DNA of 64,000 nucleotides from Pseudoscleropodium purum (lineage: Eukaryota; Streptophyta; Bryopsida; Hypnales; Brachytheciaceae), in contig OZ017795.1 of assembly GCA_963969395.1 (NCBI GenBank), forward strand, positions 1,550,001-1,614,000, given 5' to 3'. How positions within the stretch are numbered: position 1 is the first letter of the stretch; every line of letters begins with the position of its first letter. The position numbers and the translations under genes are program-made. This document shows, piece by piece, positions 38,303-49,433 of the stretch. The notes beneath the pieces were generated by a model, which was given only the letters and a program-made list of their open reading frames with translations, searched no databases and had not been told where the DNA came from.

Positions 38303-38523
38303 GATGAAGCTGAAGCAAAGAGAATGAATCAATTAGAAAGCTTAAGAACCAAAATTTTGATTTAATTAATTAATTAAAATTTTACAAGCGTGAACTTTGT
38401 GAAAATTTGTAACAATGCCATAACAATCGTTCACTCAAAGCGGAAGGGGCGCGCAGAGCTTTCAATGCACTGGTCCGTCCACTCCAAAAGAGAACGATTG
38501 TTCGAAATGAGCCGTCCACCTCC

Positions 38524-38745
38524 CTATATATATATGCGGACGTCCAGATCATGCGGACCACATCAGTCCACGTGTCAATCGGACAGCCGTATCGGGGCGG
38601 ACGGGGCGGACGCCCGATCGGACGGACAAGGCGGACGGGGCGGTTGGGGCGGACGCCGGATCGGGCGGACTGGGCGAACGGAGGACGGGGCGGACGGGTA
38701 TCGGGGCGGACGGGGCGGTCAGGCCGGACAAGGTGGACAGCTCAT
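38524..38745. promoter_or_regulatory. TATA motif and CGGAC cluster upstream of gene B
   Basis: On the minus strand a TATATATATATAGGG motif at 38524-38535 lies about 222 bp before the gene B ATG. Directly upstream of it is a dense array of GGGGCGGAC units (38590-38745). This arrangement of cluster, TATA, then about 220 bp of leader is the same as at gene C. Confidence 0.65.
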
Positions 38746-39215
38746 TTTAAACCCTAAACCTAATGAAGGAAATTGTTCTTTTTTCAAAATCTCACGGTAG
38801 AGATGTTTAACCCGTAAAATTCTTTTCACTAAAAACACTTCAAAACTCCCAATAGTAGTGCAAATATCAAGTCTTAGAAGAAAAATACTTTGGGGCATAT
38901 GTAACCGTAGGATCTTGTAGTAAATTAGTTGGAAAAACTGTGGAAAAAATTTTAGACAAATCCACCATTTGGATTGTAAGATATTAGATATTGAATGTTT
39001 CATTTAAGGGGGCTACTCAATTATGTCTATTAATGAACAATTGATAGGCTAACAAACCTAACTTAGCATGTATTTTAATATTTGTTGCAATTGTTTTAGG
39101 AATATTATAACATAACACTATTATAATATTCTTATAAATGATATAGTACTAAATCATTTCAAAATCAACAACATTCGAACACAATCTATCAATCTTGTCT
39201 TTGATACTCCTTTAA

Positions 39216-39280
<65 letters not shown>

Positions 39281-41185
39281 CATAAAATATATTAGATAAA
39301 TCAACATGAACAAATCAATGATTATATATTTCATAGATCTATTCTTCATCAATCAAATAAGAGTGCATGTTCAAATATAGACAAAGATGGTTTCTCCATT
39401 TGTTGCCAAAAAATAGATAAACAAATAAAGAAAGATATGAAGTGAATGTTACTTAGAGAATTGAAAAGAAAGAAATTGAAGTACTCAATTGCATTTTATT
39501 AAATTGAAAAAATGCATGTGGATGGCATGAATTAATCTTCATAGATGCTAAACTCATACGAGTTGCATTTCAACATTTATGATTTATGCAATTGATTGAA
39601 TTGAAAGCTCTTGTAATTACATTTTCAAATTTTCGATTCAATCATTCAAATTTGCAAGAGTGATTTATGATAGATTTATAACTTCAAATGTGAAAGCATT
39701 CAATGCCTTTATGCGTTTGTTCATCAATATATTAATTTTAGATAAATAATATATTTTTTTTATAACATATGCATAAACCATTACATTAAAAAAAACAAAA
39801 AACTAGGAGCCAAGCCAAATAGGCTAGTCAAATGAAGAGAACAAGAAAATAAGAGCCCTACGAGACAAAAAACAAAGGAAAATAAAGAAAATATCAAAAG
39901 GATTCAAAGGAAGAAACAAGATGCATTCTTGCAAGACCGTAGAATACATAATGATTTCAAAATCCAAACACAAATATATTTTCTATTTCAATGAGAGCCA
40001 AAAATGAACTACCTTGCTCTCAAAGATTGTACAATGTACACGTTATACAAAACGAACATATAATAGAAAGAGTAGAAGACATTGTTTATAATGATTGAAA
40101 ACTGAAATGATTTTTTTTTTCTATGTAGAATATTTTATGAAATGTAACAATGTATTTTATTATCATAATAATTGATAGAAATCTTTGTGCAATACATAGA
40201 AACATTTCATTCATGTGGAATTTTTTCATTTATTTAGGATTAAAATGAAAGTATTATACTCTAGAAAGTACAAACCAAAAACAATACCATATACCTAAGT
40301 TCAAAAGTTTGCAATTGTTTCGTGAATTCATTTTGAAAACTCAAACAAAAAAATATTTTATAATCAATATCTTATTTATTTGAATCATTTCAAAAATCGA
40401 ATTCCGAATTCAATTCCTATTTATAATAGAAATTATATTTGTCAATTTTTTAGATCTTTAAACAATGAACCCTCTTTTTTAAAATTAATATTTAAAAACA
40501 TCTGAAATAAGAATATTGGAATTACCCTTCAAAATAAATATAGCACATGTATAATGTATTCTACTCCACCAACTCAAGTAACGAATTTTTTTATGTTTTT
40601 AAGAAAAAATATAGCCATACATGATTTGAAAGTTAAAACATTGATTCTTTTTCTTTGTTTTCAAATCTAATCAAAATCTCATTAAAAAATATGAAAGACT
40701 CGATGTTCATTTGAAGATCGTGATGCACTTTTAATGAGAAATCACAACCTTTCATTAAATATCATGAGGTTGAAATCCATTTAACTGTTATTCTAATTAT
40801 GTATTGGGACCTTTTTTTTAAATTTCATTTGCTTACAATGAAAATGGAATTGATTATTTTTGCAAAACATTTGATTTCCTAATGAACTTTAAAAAAATCC
40901 CCACCATCTTCAGATCTTCTCAAAACCTATTCAGAGGAATAATATCAGTAAATAATTCAAAAATATTCAACTTAACCACATTCCCCTCATTCGTAAAACA
41001 ATTTAGGGGAGAAAAGAAAAGGTTTAGGGTAATTAGGGTATAAGGTTTAGAGTTTACATTTAAAAAAAAAAAAAAATGACAAACCAATTACATTGATCCT
41101 CATTTAGCAGTGATTATTAGGCTGTTTTATTTTTGAAATGTTACTGCTCTTTTTGAATAATAATGGCCTCACAGGATGCACCAAT
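38746..41185. other. AT-rich spacer inside the element
   Basis: About 2.4 kb between the divergent promoters of genes B and C, without coding potential. It includes a (TA)n run at 39218-39276. Composition resembles host intergenic DNA, so a nested insertion or captured sequence is possible, but I see no boundaries. Confidence 0.5.
39218..39276. repeat. (TA)n microsatellite
   Basis: About 29 consecutive TA dinucleotides in the spacer between element genes B and C. Confidence 0.95.
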
Positions 41186-41189
41186 TGAC

Positions 41190-41506
41190 AGTTGGGCGGA
41201 CGCCGGCGGCGGTCAGTGTTTAAGTGGGGCGGTCGGCGTGTCCAAAGCGCGGACGACGTCGGAAGGCGGATAGTGCGGACAGTCCGGTCGGACGCGTTGG
41301 TCGGACGGGCGGTCGATCGGGGCGGTCGAACGAGGCGGTCAGTCAGGGCAACGGGCGGACAGGGCGGTCGGACGGACGACGCATCCGCTGCCGAAGCAGA
41401 CGTCGTCGGTCCGCGCGGCAGACGTGAGGTTCGGGGCCGCTTCGCGCGGTCCGGGGCAGGTCCGGCGGCGGACGGCCTCTAGGTCCAGCGGCAGACGGCT
41501 ATAAGG
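41190..41506. promoter_or_regulatory. CGGAC cluster and TATA motif upstream of gene C
   Basis: About 300 bp of repeated GGGCGGAC, GGCGGTCGG and CGGACGACG units end in a TATA-like CTATAAGG at 41499-41506, about 215 bp before the gene C ATG. The motifs match the element termini and the clusters before genes A and B. Confidence 0.65.
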
Positions 41507-41716
41507 GTGGAGTGACTTTCATTTCTTCTCACTTCAATTCTCCTTCGGTGCCAAGTTGGATGTGCTACTATTGCTTTATGCGCTAGTTGCTCCTACGGGG
41601 TGGAGAGTTGGGGTCCTCTATCTTGTGTTATTGTGTTGCGGTTGGGCCATCATTTTTGACTATCACATGAGATTTTTTTATTCACTTCAATTGGTTATTG
41701 AATTCAATTGACAATC

Positions 41717-44700
41717 ATGAACGGCGAAGGTGATCGAAATATGGATGGGGTGACTCCAGGAAGCGAAGCCAAGAAAAAGAGCAAAGTGAAGGGGGCTACA
41801 CATGACCTTCGGTTTGACATTTTAAATGACCCTACAATTACAGTAGAGAGCGGGTGGGAAGATGAAGATGCGGAGTATTGGACATCAAAAATGTGCAAGA
41901 CCTATGTTAAAATGTACCACATTGACAAGTTGTGGCCTCAGAAGTCGCACATGAGTCATACACGGGATTTTTGTTGTAAACCATGGACTTGCAACAACAA
42001 ACATTTTGTCCATCGATTTGAGGAGGTGTGGCGTGTTCTATTCGGAAACAAACGTAGAAGTAAAGGCTATATTAATTATAGCGTGGCGTGTATGGTTTAT
42101 GCGGAACTTATATTAGAGCGCAAGATCGATTGGAGCACGTTTCTGACGACAACAGCTTGCCCACTTCTATTTGAAGCCAATCAAAAGGACATTCCCGACT
42201 TGTATAATTCAGAGGGAGAAACAGAAAAAGTATTAAAAAATACTATTGAGGTGAAAACGGATGGTGTGGAGAAAGCCTCAAATGTTGAAGAATTACAGTC
42301 TGTACAATCTTCAACAAAAGCAATCAATGAAAGCTCTTCGAAAAATGTGGGGAAAGATGTGGAGAAAGATGTAGAGGCGCAGGAGGGTGAAGTCTTTTCC
42401 ACAACTCCAACGCGTTTGACCTTTATACCAAATGTTGCGGCACAAACGCAAACGAAGTTTGTAAACAAAGGCAAGGTTTGCACGGAACGCGGGGAAACTT
42501 CAAAAAGTAAAGTAGACGAAGTCTTGGCGGAGAAAGTGGCAAAGGCTAATGCTACAATTGATAGTCTGATAGCCAACAATTGTTTTGATAGTTTGGTCTA
42601 CAAATCTCCGCCTATGCATCAAGGCGTTGAATCTAGTCCAGCGTTAAGTTTAGAAGACAAAGTACATACGCCTCGTGGACAAGGCGTGACGATTGATAAT
42701 ATATCCTCATTATAGAGTTCCGAGCGTAAAAGGCGGGCGGAGGAGTTTCCGTTTACAACGGCATTGCCAAGTCCTCTACATCGAACCTTGCAAAACATGT
42801 CCAATCTAAAACAATTGGAAAATCTTTTGAAGCTCTCGGTTCAATTTGCTAACCTTCATGAAGAAATAGACGGATCGTCTAACCCCGATGATGGTGCTAC
42901 TACTGTTCCAATGAGTCCACTTGCAGATCCAAAGAATGTTGGATATATACTTGATACAGCTTTCAAGATGACGATGTCAGCTGAATTTTTAGCGCAAGCT
43001 GCTCCGACTTTTATGAATTTGGCCAAACAGTTTTTTTTAATAGCACCAGAGATGTTGAAAGGTGCTATAGCATTTCAGAATCTCACGAAGACTTTCGGAC
43101 CACTTTTCGAAGAAAGAGATGTTCACATACTACAATTGGTAGAATATGAGAAGAAAATTGTTGACCTTGTAGGAGTGGAAGCAAGGTGCAAAGTGTTGGA
43201 GTTGAAATTAAAGACTTCAGAGAGTGAGGTTGAACATTTAAATCAACAATCATCGAGGCAAATGGAGGAGTTGATGAAGATGTGTAAACGGATTGCAGAA
43301 TTGCAAGGGACCTCCAAAAATCCAAGTGAGGGTGTAATCTCACCAGTGATTGTACTCGGAGACAGTCAAGAGACTTAAGAGAGTGAAGATAAGCTCTCTC
43401 TTCCTTTTGATAAGGCCGAAGCAAGCGACAACCCTGCCATTGTGAATGTACAAGAAAGTCACGATATGAGCATGTTAAAAGCGACACAACAACCATCAAT
43501 GGAAAAGCTTTCATCCGTTTACGTGAATGCGGAGACGCAAACGGAGAGTTGTGACTTTGAAGAGTTGAAGCATAAATTAGAGGAGGCAATTGAAGTAAAA
43601 GGAATTGTTGAATCTAAGTTGAATCGATTGCAATTGTCCTTGGATTTAAAGAATTTTATGCCATCTAGCGGCTTGGAGTCTCGATGGTTAGCATGGGTAC
43701 AAAGACTCCAAGACAGACCCTCTGTAGTATCTCGAGCAATGGCAGGTCTTCAAACATTGGCAATGGAGTCGAATAAAAATTGCGATGCCATTCAAAGCTC
43801 TTTGAGTTGGTTCAAGACTATGTTTGACCAACATCCTTCAAAGGGATATACGGAGATCACATGTTGGGGAGACATGGATGCTATGTTTGAGCAGTTAAAC
43901 CACACACAGAAAAACCAAGCTCCACCCATCAATTGGGCCTTTTAAGTAGAGGAAGGATGGGTCCCTTATAACACACTTTCAGCACACATCAATGTGAAAG
44001 ACAAGCGAGTAGTGCATACTTGTGATTCAGCCTCTCCAATCTTGGATGGTTGTTGTAGCCTTTGCCAAGGCCTCTTCGGACCGAAAGGTGTGGTAACCAT
44101 GGGCCAATGTCGCCACACTTTCCATGTCACTTGCATTGTGAAAGCATCACTCATTCGTTCAATGTGTGCCGAGTGTCGTAGTCCATTGAGTGCTAGGTTC
44201 TACGAAATGTTTGGTATCTTGGAAGCTATGCCTCCAGGCCACGAGTACAATCGTTGGAATCTTCCTCTTGATCAAACGCCGTACAAATTCCAAAATTATC
44301 AACATTGGAGGAAGCCAATCCGGTGGAATGCAAATGAACAGAGGCATGATTTGTATGAGGAATCTCAGCAACCATTAGATTTGGATGTGTGGATGACTCA
44401 CAATAGAGAGGTGGAATTGCGGGCTCGAGGAATCGTAGATGACGCGGCCCGTGAAATGTTTTGTCGCAACATGGGGGGATATTGAAGCTTGCAACACAAA
44501 AAGTTCTTTCGTTTTCTAGATAAAAAAGTGGAGAGAGGACCAGAAGACAGTTGGGTGGAGGTGAACCATGGAAAAGAGTTCGATGAGCAGTATAAGGCAT
44601 ACGACCACACCCTCGTAGATAGGGCCCTTCTATTGTCGAAGTTGGAAGAGGCTGCAAAAGTTCGTGCTGTCTATGATACAAATGGACTAACAAGCACAGG

Positions 44701-45115
44701 ACATTCATCTGTAGATGTGGCAGCAGCATTTGATAGGTGCATTGGCGATATTATAGGGCATTGGAAGGCTTTCCTATTGGATGAAGACTGCCTCACAGTA
44801 TGGCAAGGGAAAGGAGATGATGAAGTTGTTCAAGCGATGGTAGATCGTGTGGAAAGCAATTTGAGAACCTTGAAGGCAGACGAAGTCGATTTATCACCAA
44901 AAAGAAAACAAAAAAGGAAGTGTGAAGAGGACGATGACTTCTCTCCGGAAACCAAGAAACAATTTCATAAGGTGGACATCGAAATTCAATCTAGAGGGCG
45001 AATAGTCCGTCCAAGTCAACAATGGTCAATTCGTCAATCATCTGCTAAACTCCTCGGTACAACAGATTTTCCTTTTGTTTTGGGAAAAGGTAGTGGTCCA
45101 TCCGGTGGAAAGTAG
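41717..45115 (+). pseudogene. Element gene C: RING-H2 protein with the domain shared with B
   Basis: One frame of 1,133 codons from ATG 41717 to TAG 45113-45115, broken by TAG 42713 (codon 333), TAA 43376 (554), TAA 43943 (743) and TGA 44483 (923), with no frameshift. Codons about 50-145 carry the domain shared with gene B (YWTSKMCKTYVKMYHIDKLW; NYSVACMVYAELILERKIDW). The middle is charged and probably coiled coil (for example RCKVLELKLKTSESEVEHLN near 470-495). At about 778-820 a RING-H2 finger is visible: CSLC, then CRHTFHVTC, then CAEC. RING-H2 fingers usually act as ubiquitin E3 ligases. A basic, Lys-rich region near 1060-1100 could be a nuclear signal. I see no transposase catalytic triad, but large parts are unassigned. 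A TTG upstream at 41708 is less likely as start. Confidence 0.7.
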
Positions 45116-45410
45116 GATTTGAGAAGAATTTTGTTTTTTTAAAACAATGGTCCTTTCATTGTTTAAAAACAAAAAAGAATGTGAAAGATTTAGATCTTAA
45201 AAAGATCGTATAGGATTCAATAGTGATATTGGAACTATGTTTTAATGTATTTTGTTTACACATATATATTTATATATAAAGATGCTATATTTTCATTTGC
45301 GTATAAAAATATTTTTATATGTACATCTTATTTTACGTGGATGCATTCATTTTTGATTATGTAACATTCAAATTACATAACAATATAAAATTTTCTAATG
45401 ACTAATGGCA
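45116..45410. other. 3' flank of gene C within the element
   Basis: AT-rich sequence between the gene C stop and the right terminal cluster, probably 3' UTR and terminator. No ORF is present. Confidence 0.5.
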
Positions 45411-45417
45411 ATGTGAA

Positions 45418-45592
45418 GTCCGCCCCGTCCGCCCTGTCCATCCGCCCCGTCTGGTCAGTACGCCCGACCGCCCCGGCCATCCACCCAGCCTGTCCGCCTT
45501 CCGACGGCGGGAGGGACGCTGCGTCCGCTAGCATTCGGACGTCCGGAAAACGGACGCTATTTTGGGGCGGATGTTGAGATTCGTCAACCCTG
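45418..45592. repeat. Right terminal GTCCG-rich repeat cluster
   Basis: GTCCGCCCC-type units, then GCGTCCGCTAGC, CGGACGTCCGG and finally the inverted terminal repeat GTCAACCCTG. The outer part mirrors the left end: read inward, both ends give CAGGGTTGAC and then GCGTCCG and CCGGACG variants. Confidence 0.85.
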
Positions 45593-45600
45593 GTTTAGTA
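45593..45600. repeat. Right 8-bp target-site duplication
   Basis: GTTTAGTA directly follows the right terminus, identical to 33936-33943. Confidence 0.95.
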
Positions 45601-46629
45601 GCAATTGTTTTTACCTTTGGTACTTTTAGGCCAAATCCATTTGTTAAGTAGATTTGGATTTTTATAAGAAAAATTCACCATTAAAATTTTAAAAGAACAT
45701 TTTCATAGTTTTGTCTTTATCTTTGAGAAGACTCAATGCTTGAATTGTACCTCTATTGTTGTTGCCTCGATTGGTTATTGTGATTTATTCTTTGATCTAA
45801 TTGTTGAGAGTTTGAAGACTATTATGTCTACAAGATATAAATCTATAGCATCAACTCCCAACTCCGATTGAGCAATAGTCTTCTCTCCTATAGTGGAATA
45901 GTCTTCTCAAGGATAGTAGAATAGAGCTAAAGTCTCTAGTAGAAAATGCACCCTTGATCAATAGACCTTAGTCACCTTAGACAAGTTGATATGGACCAAA
46001 TTAACAAAATTTTGCTAAGCCCTAAACCTAAGCTCTTCCAATCCCATTAGACTATCATCACTACATCAAAAAGTTCCTACCACTAATTTAGTGTTGATTT
46101 AATGATTTCAATTGTTTTGAGTATGATTACAATTAATTGATAGATACATACTAAAAAGTCATTGTAATAGTTCCAAAACAAAATTAAATTTTCAATGCAA
46201 TTACATAATTTTTATTTAAGTATATATTAAAAGCATTTTAATACTAAAAAAATCTTTATTTTGGATTTTTGGAGTGCTAAAATTGTAGGAATGAAACTAC
46301 AATATTTCTTTTGGTACTATTTTGGCATTGATATGATGACACTTTCACTTTCAATATACCACTATGTTGTTAGTTGTTATGTCACTTTATACTTTTGACT
46401 ATGTTAGAATAAAAGCAAGTGCAATTGAAAAGGTTACAACGGATATATCTTTTACCTTATATATGTTCCCAAAGGATGGTGAGAGAATAGACCTTATTAT
46501 ACACTATTAGGAATGTGATATTAAAGAGGGCCAAATGCCCAAATGAAATGATACCCGCACAATAATCTGTTTCGATTGATATTCGGGGCCTAGATAAGCT
46601 CAGCAACGTCAAGGGTATCGGTATCAGGC
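45593..46629 (+). repeat. LTR-like repeat, copy 1 (main part)
   Basis: About 1.03 kb that matches the reverse complement of 54609-55640. With 33847-33943 it makes one repeat of about 1.13 kb split by the large element. Near its 3' end it has a TATA-like CTTATATATGTTCCC (about 46455-46470). It ends at GGTATCAGGC, which resembles the initiator-Met tRNA primer site of Copia elements (TGGTATCAGAGC). This suggests an LTR with U3, R and U5, but no retroviral-type ORF follows. Confidence 0.6.
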
Positions 46630-49433
46630 AGTTAGGGGAGATTGACCCTCTATTGCACATTTGTAGATGATGGAGGGGTCTCTTTCCACCTGTCCTTCTA
46701 ACCTCTTGTCATTGCTAGCTCGGATGACTCATGCCTCTCTTTGTCAAACCTCCTCCAACCTCGTCCCTCCTTCCTCTAATTTCCTCTTGCATCCCCCCTC
46801 AGACCGCCTTTGGACACCTAGTCCTATGAAACATGAGCATATGTGTCTAATTTGAATTCAATAACTAAAAACTTCTTGGAAAATTCGCGACCTCCCTTCC
46901 AATTTGTTTAGTAAAATTTTTAAATCAATCGAAGATGTATTGATTTTTAGGAAGTCATTTGAAATTTACAAGTTCAATTTGAATTCACCAAATTGCATTT
47001 GATAGTTGCAACTTTGGGGGCTTATAACTCCTTCATTCAATTTTCATTTTAACTAAGATTTGTTGAATTATGTTATTCTTGAAGTCTAGTTATTGTGGTA
47101 AAATTTCCACGTCAATCCGAATTGTTTGAATGTTTGGGAGCAATTCAAAGTTCAAAATTTGAACATTTTTGGATTATGTTGAACCTTGGCAATTTCATTT
47201 TTCTTCATATAGTGTTTGTTTCAATGTAAATTAATTTAAGTATATTACAAATAGTGTGTCATTTGTAAATTAGTGTCACAGTCATACTAATAGGATAAAT
47301 TATTGACATAACAAACTAATCATAATTCCTAAAAGCACATCACTTATCACAATTGAAAAGCCTAAAATCATATAGAATCACTCAACAAATGGCTTCAAAA
47401 CCAAACTGTAAATAAAACACGTAAGATAACAAAGACCAATCAAACCAATAAGCATATAGAAGAACAAGAAATAGAGGAAAAAAAAGTACTATGTAAATAA
47501 TCCTAAATTATACTAAAAATACATTCTAGAACAAAAATTGTTTGTTACTCTTGAATTTATAGTGACACCAATATACATTGCTCACTTGAATCACCTAGCT
47601 TCAATATTAACACCTGAAGGTCCAATATCCCTAAAAGCGACAATAGGAAATTTAGGTTGGTATCATAGAAGTCATTTCAAAATCACAAAATGGATGTTTG
47701 TAAAATTTTGAAACATGTAGATTTATATGAACTTCATCAAAATACATATATAATATTTGATCAAGTATCCAAGTTAAGAATTATGTTGTTTCAAGTTTCT
47801 TAAGCAAAAAAGGCAACTTAAAACAATTGGTGAAAAAAAACTCATCTATTTCTAAAATTTGGCATGTATTTAGCTACCACAATATAATAGGCAATAGTAA
47901 AAAAAATGGTGTAGTGCAAAAATCTCATTTCATGAAAAATTAAAGATTTCTAACCCTATTGAGTAAGGTCAAAAAAACCCTTTTCTTCTATAAACTTGCA
48001 ATCTACACAATCAAATGGGCTGAAATTTTCCATATTCCCAAAGTTGCCATTTAGTATACTTTTGTATAAGTAAATTTAAAAAAAAGAACTTCTTTTATTG
48101 CATTTTCTCTCAATGCACTTAAACATGACAATTTTTAACAACTTGTTAAATGTACTCTCAATCCTGTAGGGATTAACTTCCAAAATTGACACCAAGATAA
48201 GGATCAAGAATCAAGTTACCTAATTATAAGCACAATAGCGAGATACTTAAAGAAAACTTTACCAATTGAGGTTTTCGAGGAGGCTGCAATCATCTGCACA
48301 TCCTAAAAGAGTCGCCATTGGGTCGTCATGAGCATGTCAGAGATTCCATTCATATTATTCTCCATTGTTTTTTCAATTAGAGAGAAATTTTTTGCTTAAA
48401 TCTATGTATAGCTCAGTTACTGTTTCCAATTTTGAAAGATTGATTTGGTAGGGGTCGCGCGAACGCGAGCCCCTGCTGCCACAAATTGTGACGCGTATGC
48501 CTCCCTTAGGAAGATACTAGGGCTTCCATGTCCGAAGTGCAATGGAGACAGTTGCCCTAGGCCATCCACCTTGCTGATCATGGATAGACCCCGCCCAGGT
48601 AAGTGAAGAGAACTTCTTCAGATGGACCTTTTACAACTGCACTCTCTCATAAGACCATACTAGACATATGGGATAATGTGAACCACTGGATGTGCAATTG
48701 TACAGTACATGGCACGAGAAGGACGCAACAAGATGAATTCAATCACTCTCATGACTGTCTTTTGCAGCTTCCAAGTGTTTGCATCATGCACTTGTCAGTG
48801 GAAGTTGGGCAATATCATCGAAATTTGATTTGGATTGTGTCGAAGCAGACGCTGGTTTCCTAAGAGTGTGACAGTTTCGATTATCGTGATGAGAGGACTT
48901 CCGCACCACATCTGTGAAGCACTGGGTGTCGAGAATATTGATGAAGATAGTTTAGGGCTTCCACTCATTTGCATGCATGTGTGTGAAGATCAGGTTTAGG
49001 AAGAGTTAACAACCAGAAGAGTTCCCTTGGATCATGACAATGGATGTCTATTGGGAAAAAATAGAAGCTTGCATGGTCTTCTTGAAGGAAGGACTTCAAA
49101 ATAACATATTGATATTTTCATGTGAATAGTCTTCTCAATAAAGAATCCTTAGATTTTGATGTTGCCAACAAAAGGATATAAGGTGAATGGTAGTGCTACA
49201 ATCATTTCTATAGCTAAATTTGTCAACCTTTGATTTTGTATTCTTCACAAAAACAATAGGTGAAGAAAATGCAAGAGGTGACAACCTCTATGAACATGTT
49301 CTTGGAGTCATTTCCAAACAATGCAATAGTTTTCAATCAATGATCAACGCCATAACATTTTCACAGATGATGACAAATTCCAATGAAGAACTCCAAACAA
49401 CATAAGCTACAATTGGTTAGGATTGCCACCCTT
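46630..49433. other. AT-rich intergenic region, no gene
   Basis: Positions 46630-48400 are AT-rich without coding frames. From 48440 a moderately GC-rich stretch (starting near GGGGTCGCGCGAACGCGAGC) holds only short ORFs with no recognisable product. It may belong to the 3' region of the PPR gene. Confidence 0.5.

Larger units (their letters stand above)
33944..45592. mobile_element. 11.65-kb hAT-like transposable element with kinase and RING genes
   Basis: Both ends carry the 10-bp inverted repeat CAGGGTTGAC, flanked by a perfect 8-bp duplication GTTTAGTA. Eight-base duplications and CAGGG-type termini are usual for the hAT superfamily (P and Merlin elements also give 8 bp). The subterminal regions, about 180-240 bp on each side, are packed with GTCCG/CGGAC motifs and share GCGTCCG and CGTCCGGACG or close variants in inverted orientation. 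The interior holds three long frames: A (minus, kinase-like), B (minus) and C (plus, RING-H2). No BED finger, hATC dimerisation region or other known transposase signature is visible. It is therefore either non-autonomous, driven in trans, or moved by an unrecognised transposase. A single-GTTTAGTA copy of the host repeat at 55.6 kb confirms the insertion. Confidence 0.92.

Noticed and set aside
36270..38745. Internal GC clusters as ends of smaller nested transposons
   Set aside because: No CAGGGTTGAC terminus or duplicated flank was seen at the internal clusters; their positions match gene starts instead.
38390..38800. Gly/Arg/Asp-rich ORFs over the gene B upstream cluster
   Set aside because: Same reason: repeat translation over a promoter-like cluster, with no gene signals.
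41192..41482. Arg/Gly-rich ORF over the gene C upstream cluster
   Set aside because: Repeat translation, ending just before the TATA-like motif of gene C.
42181..42579. 132-codon minus-strand ORF
   Set aside because: Antisense of element gene C.
34582..45115. An alternative genetic code in the element
   Set aside because: It runs in a plant nuclear genome, uses normal TGG and CAA/CAG codons throughout, and ends its frames with ordinary TAG or TAA. Decay or read-through is simpler, so recoding is kept only as something to test.
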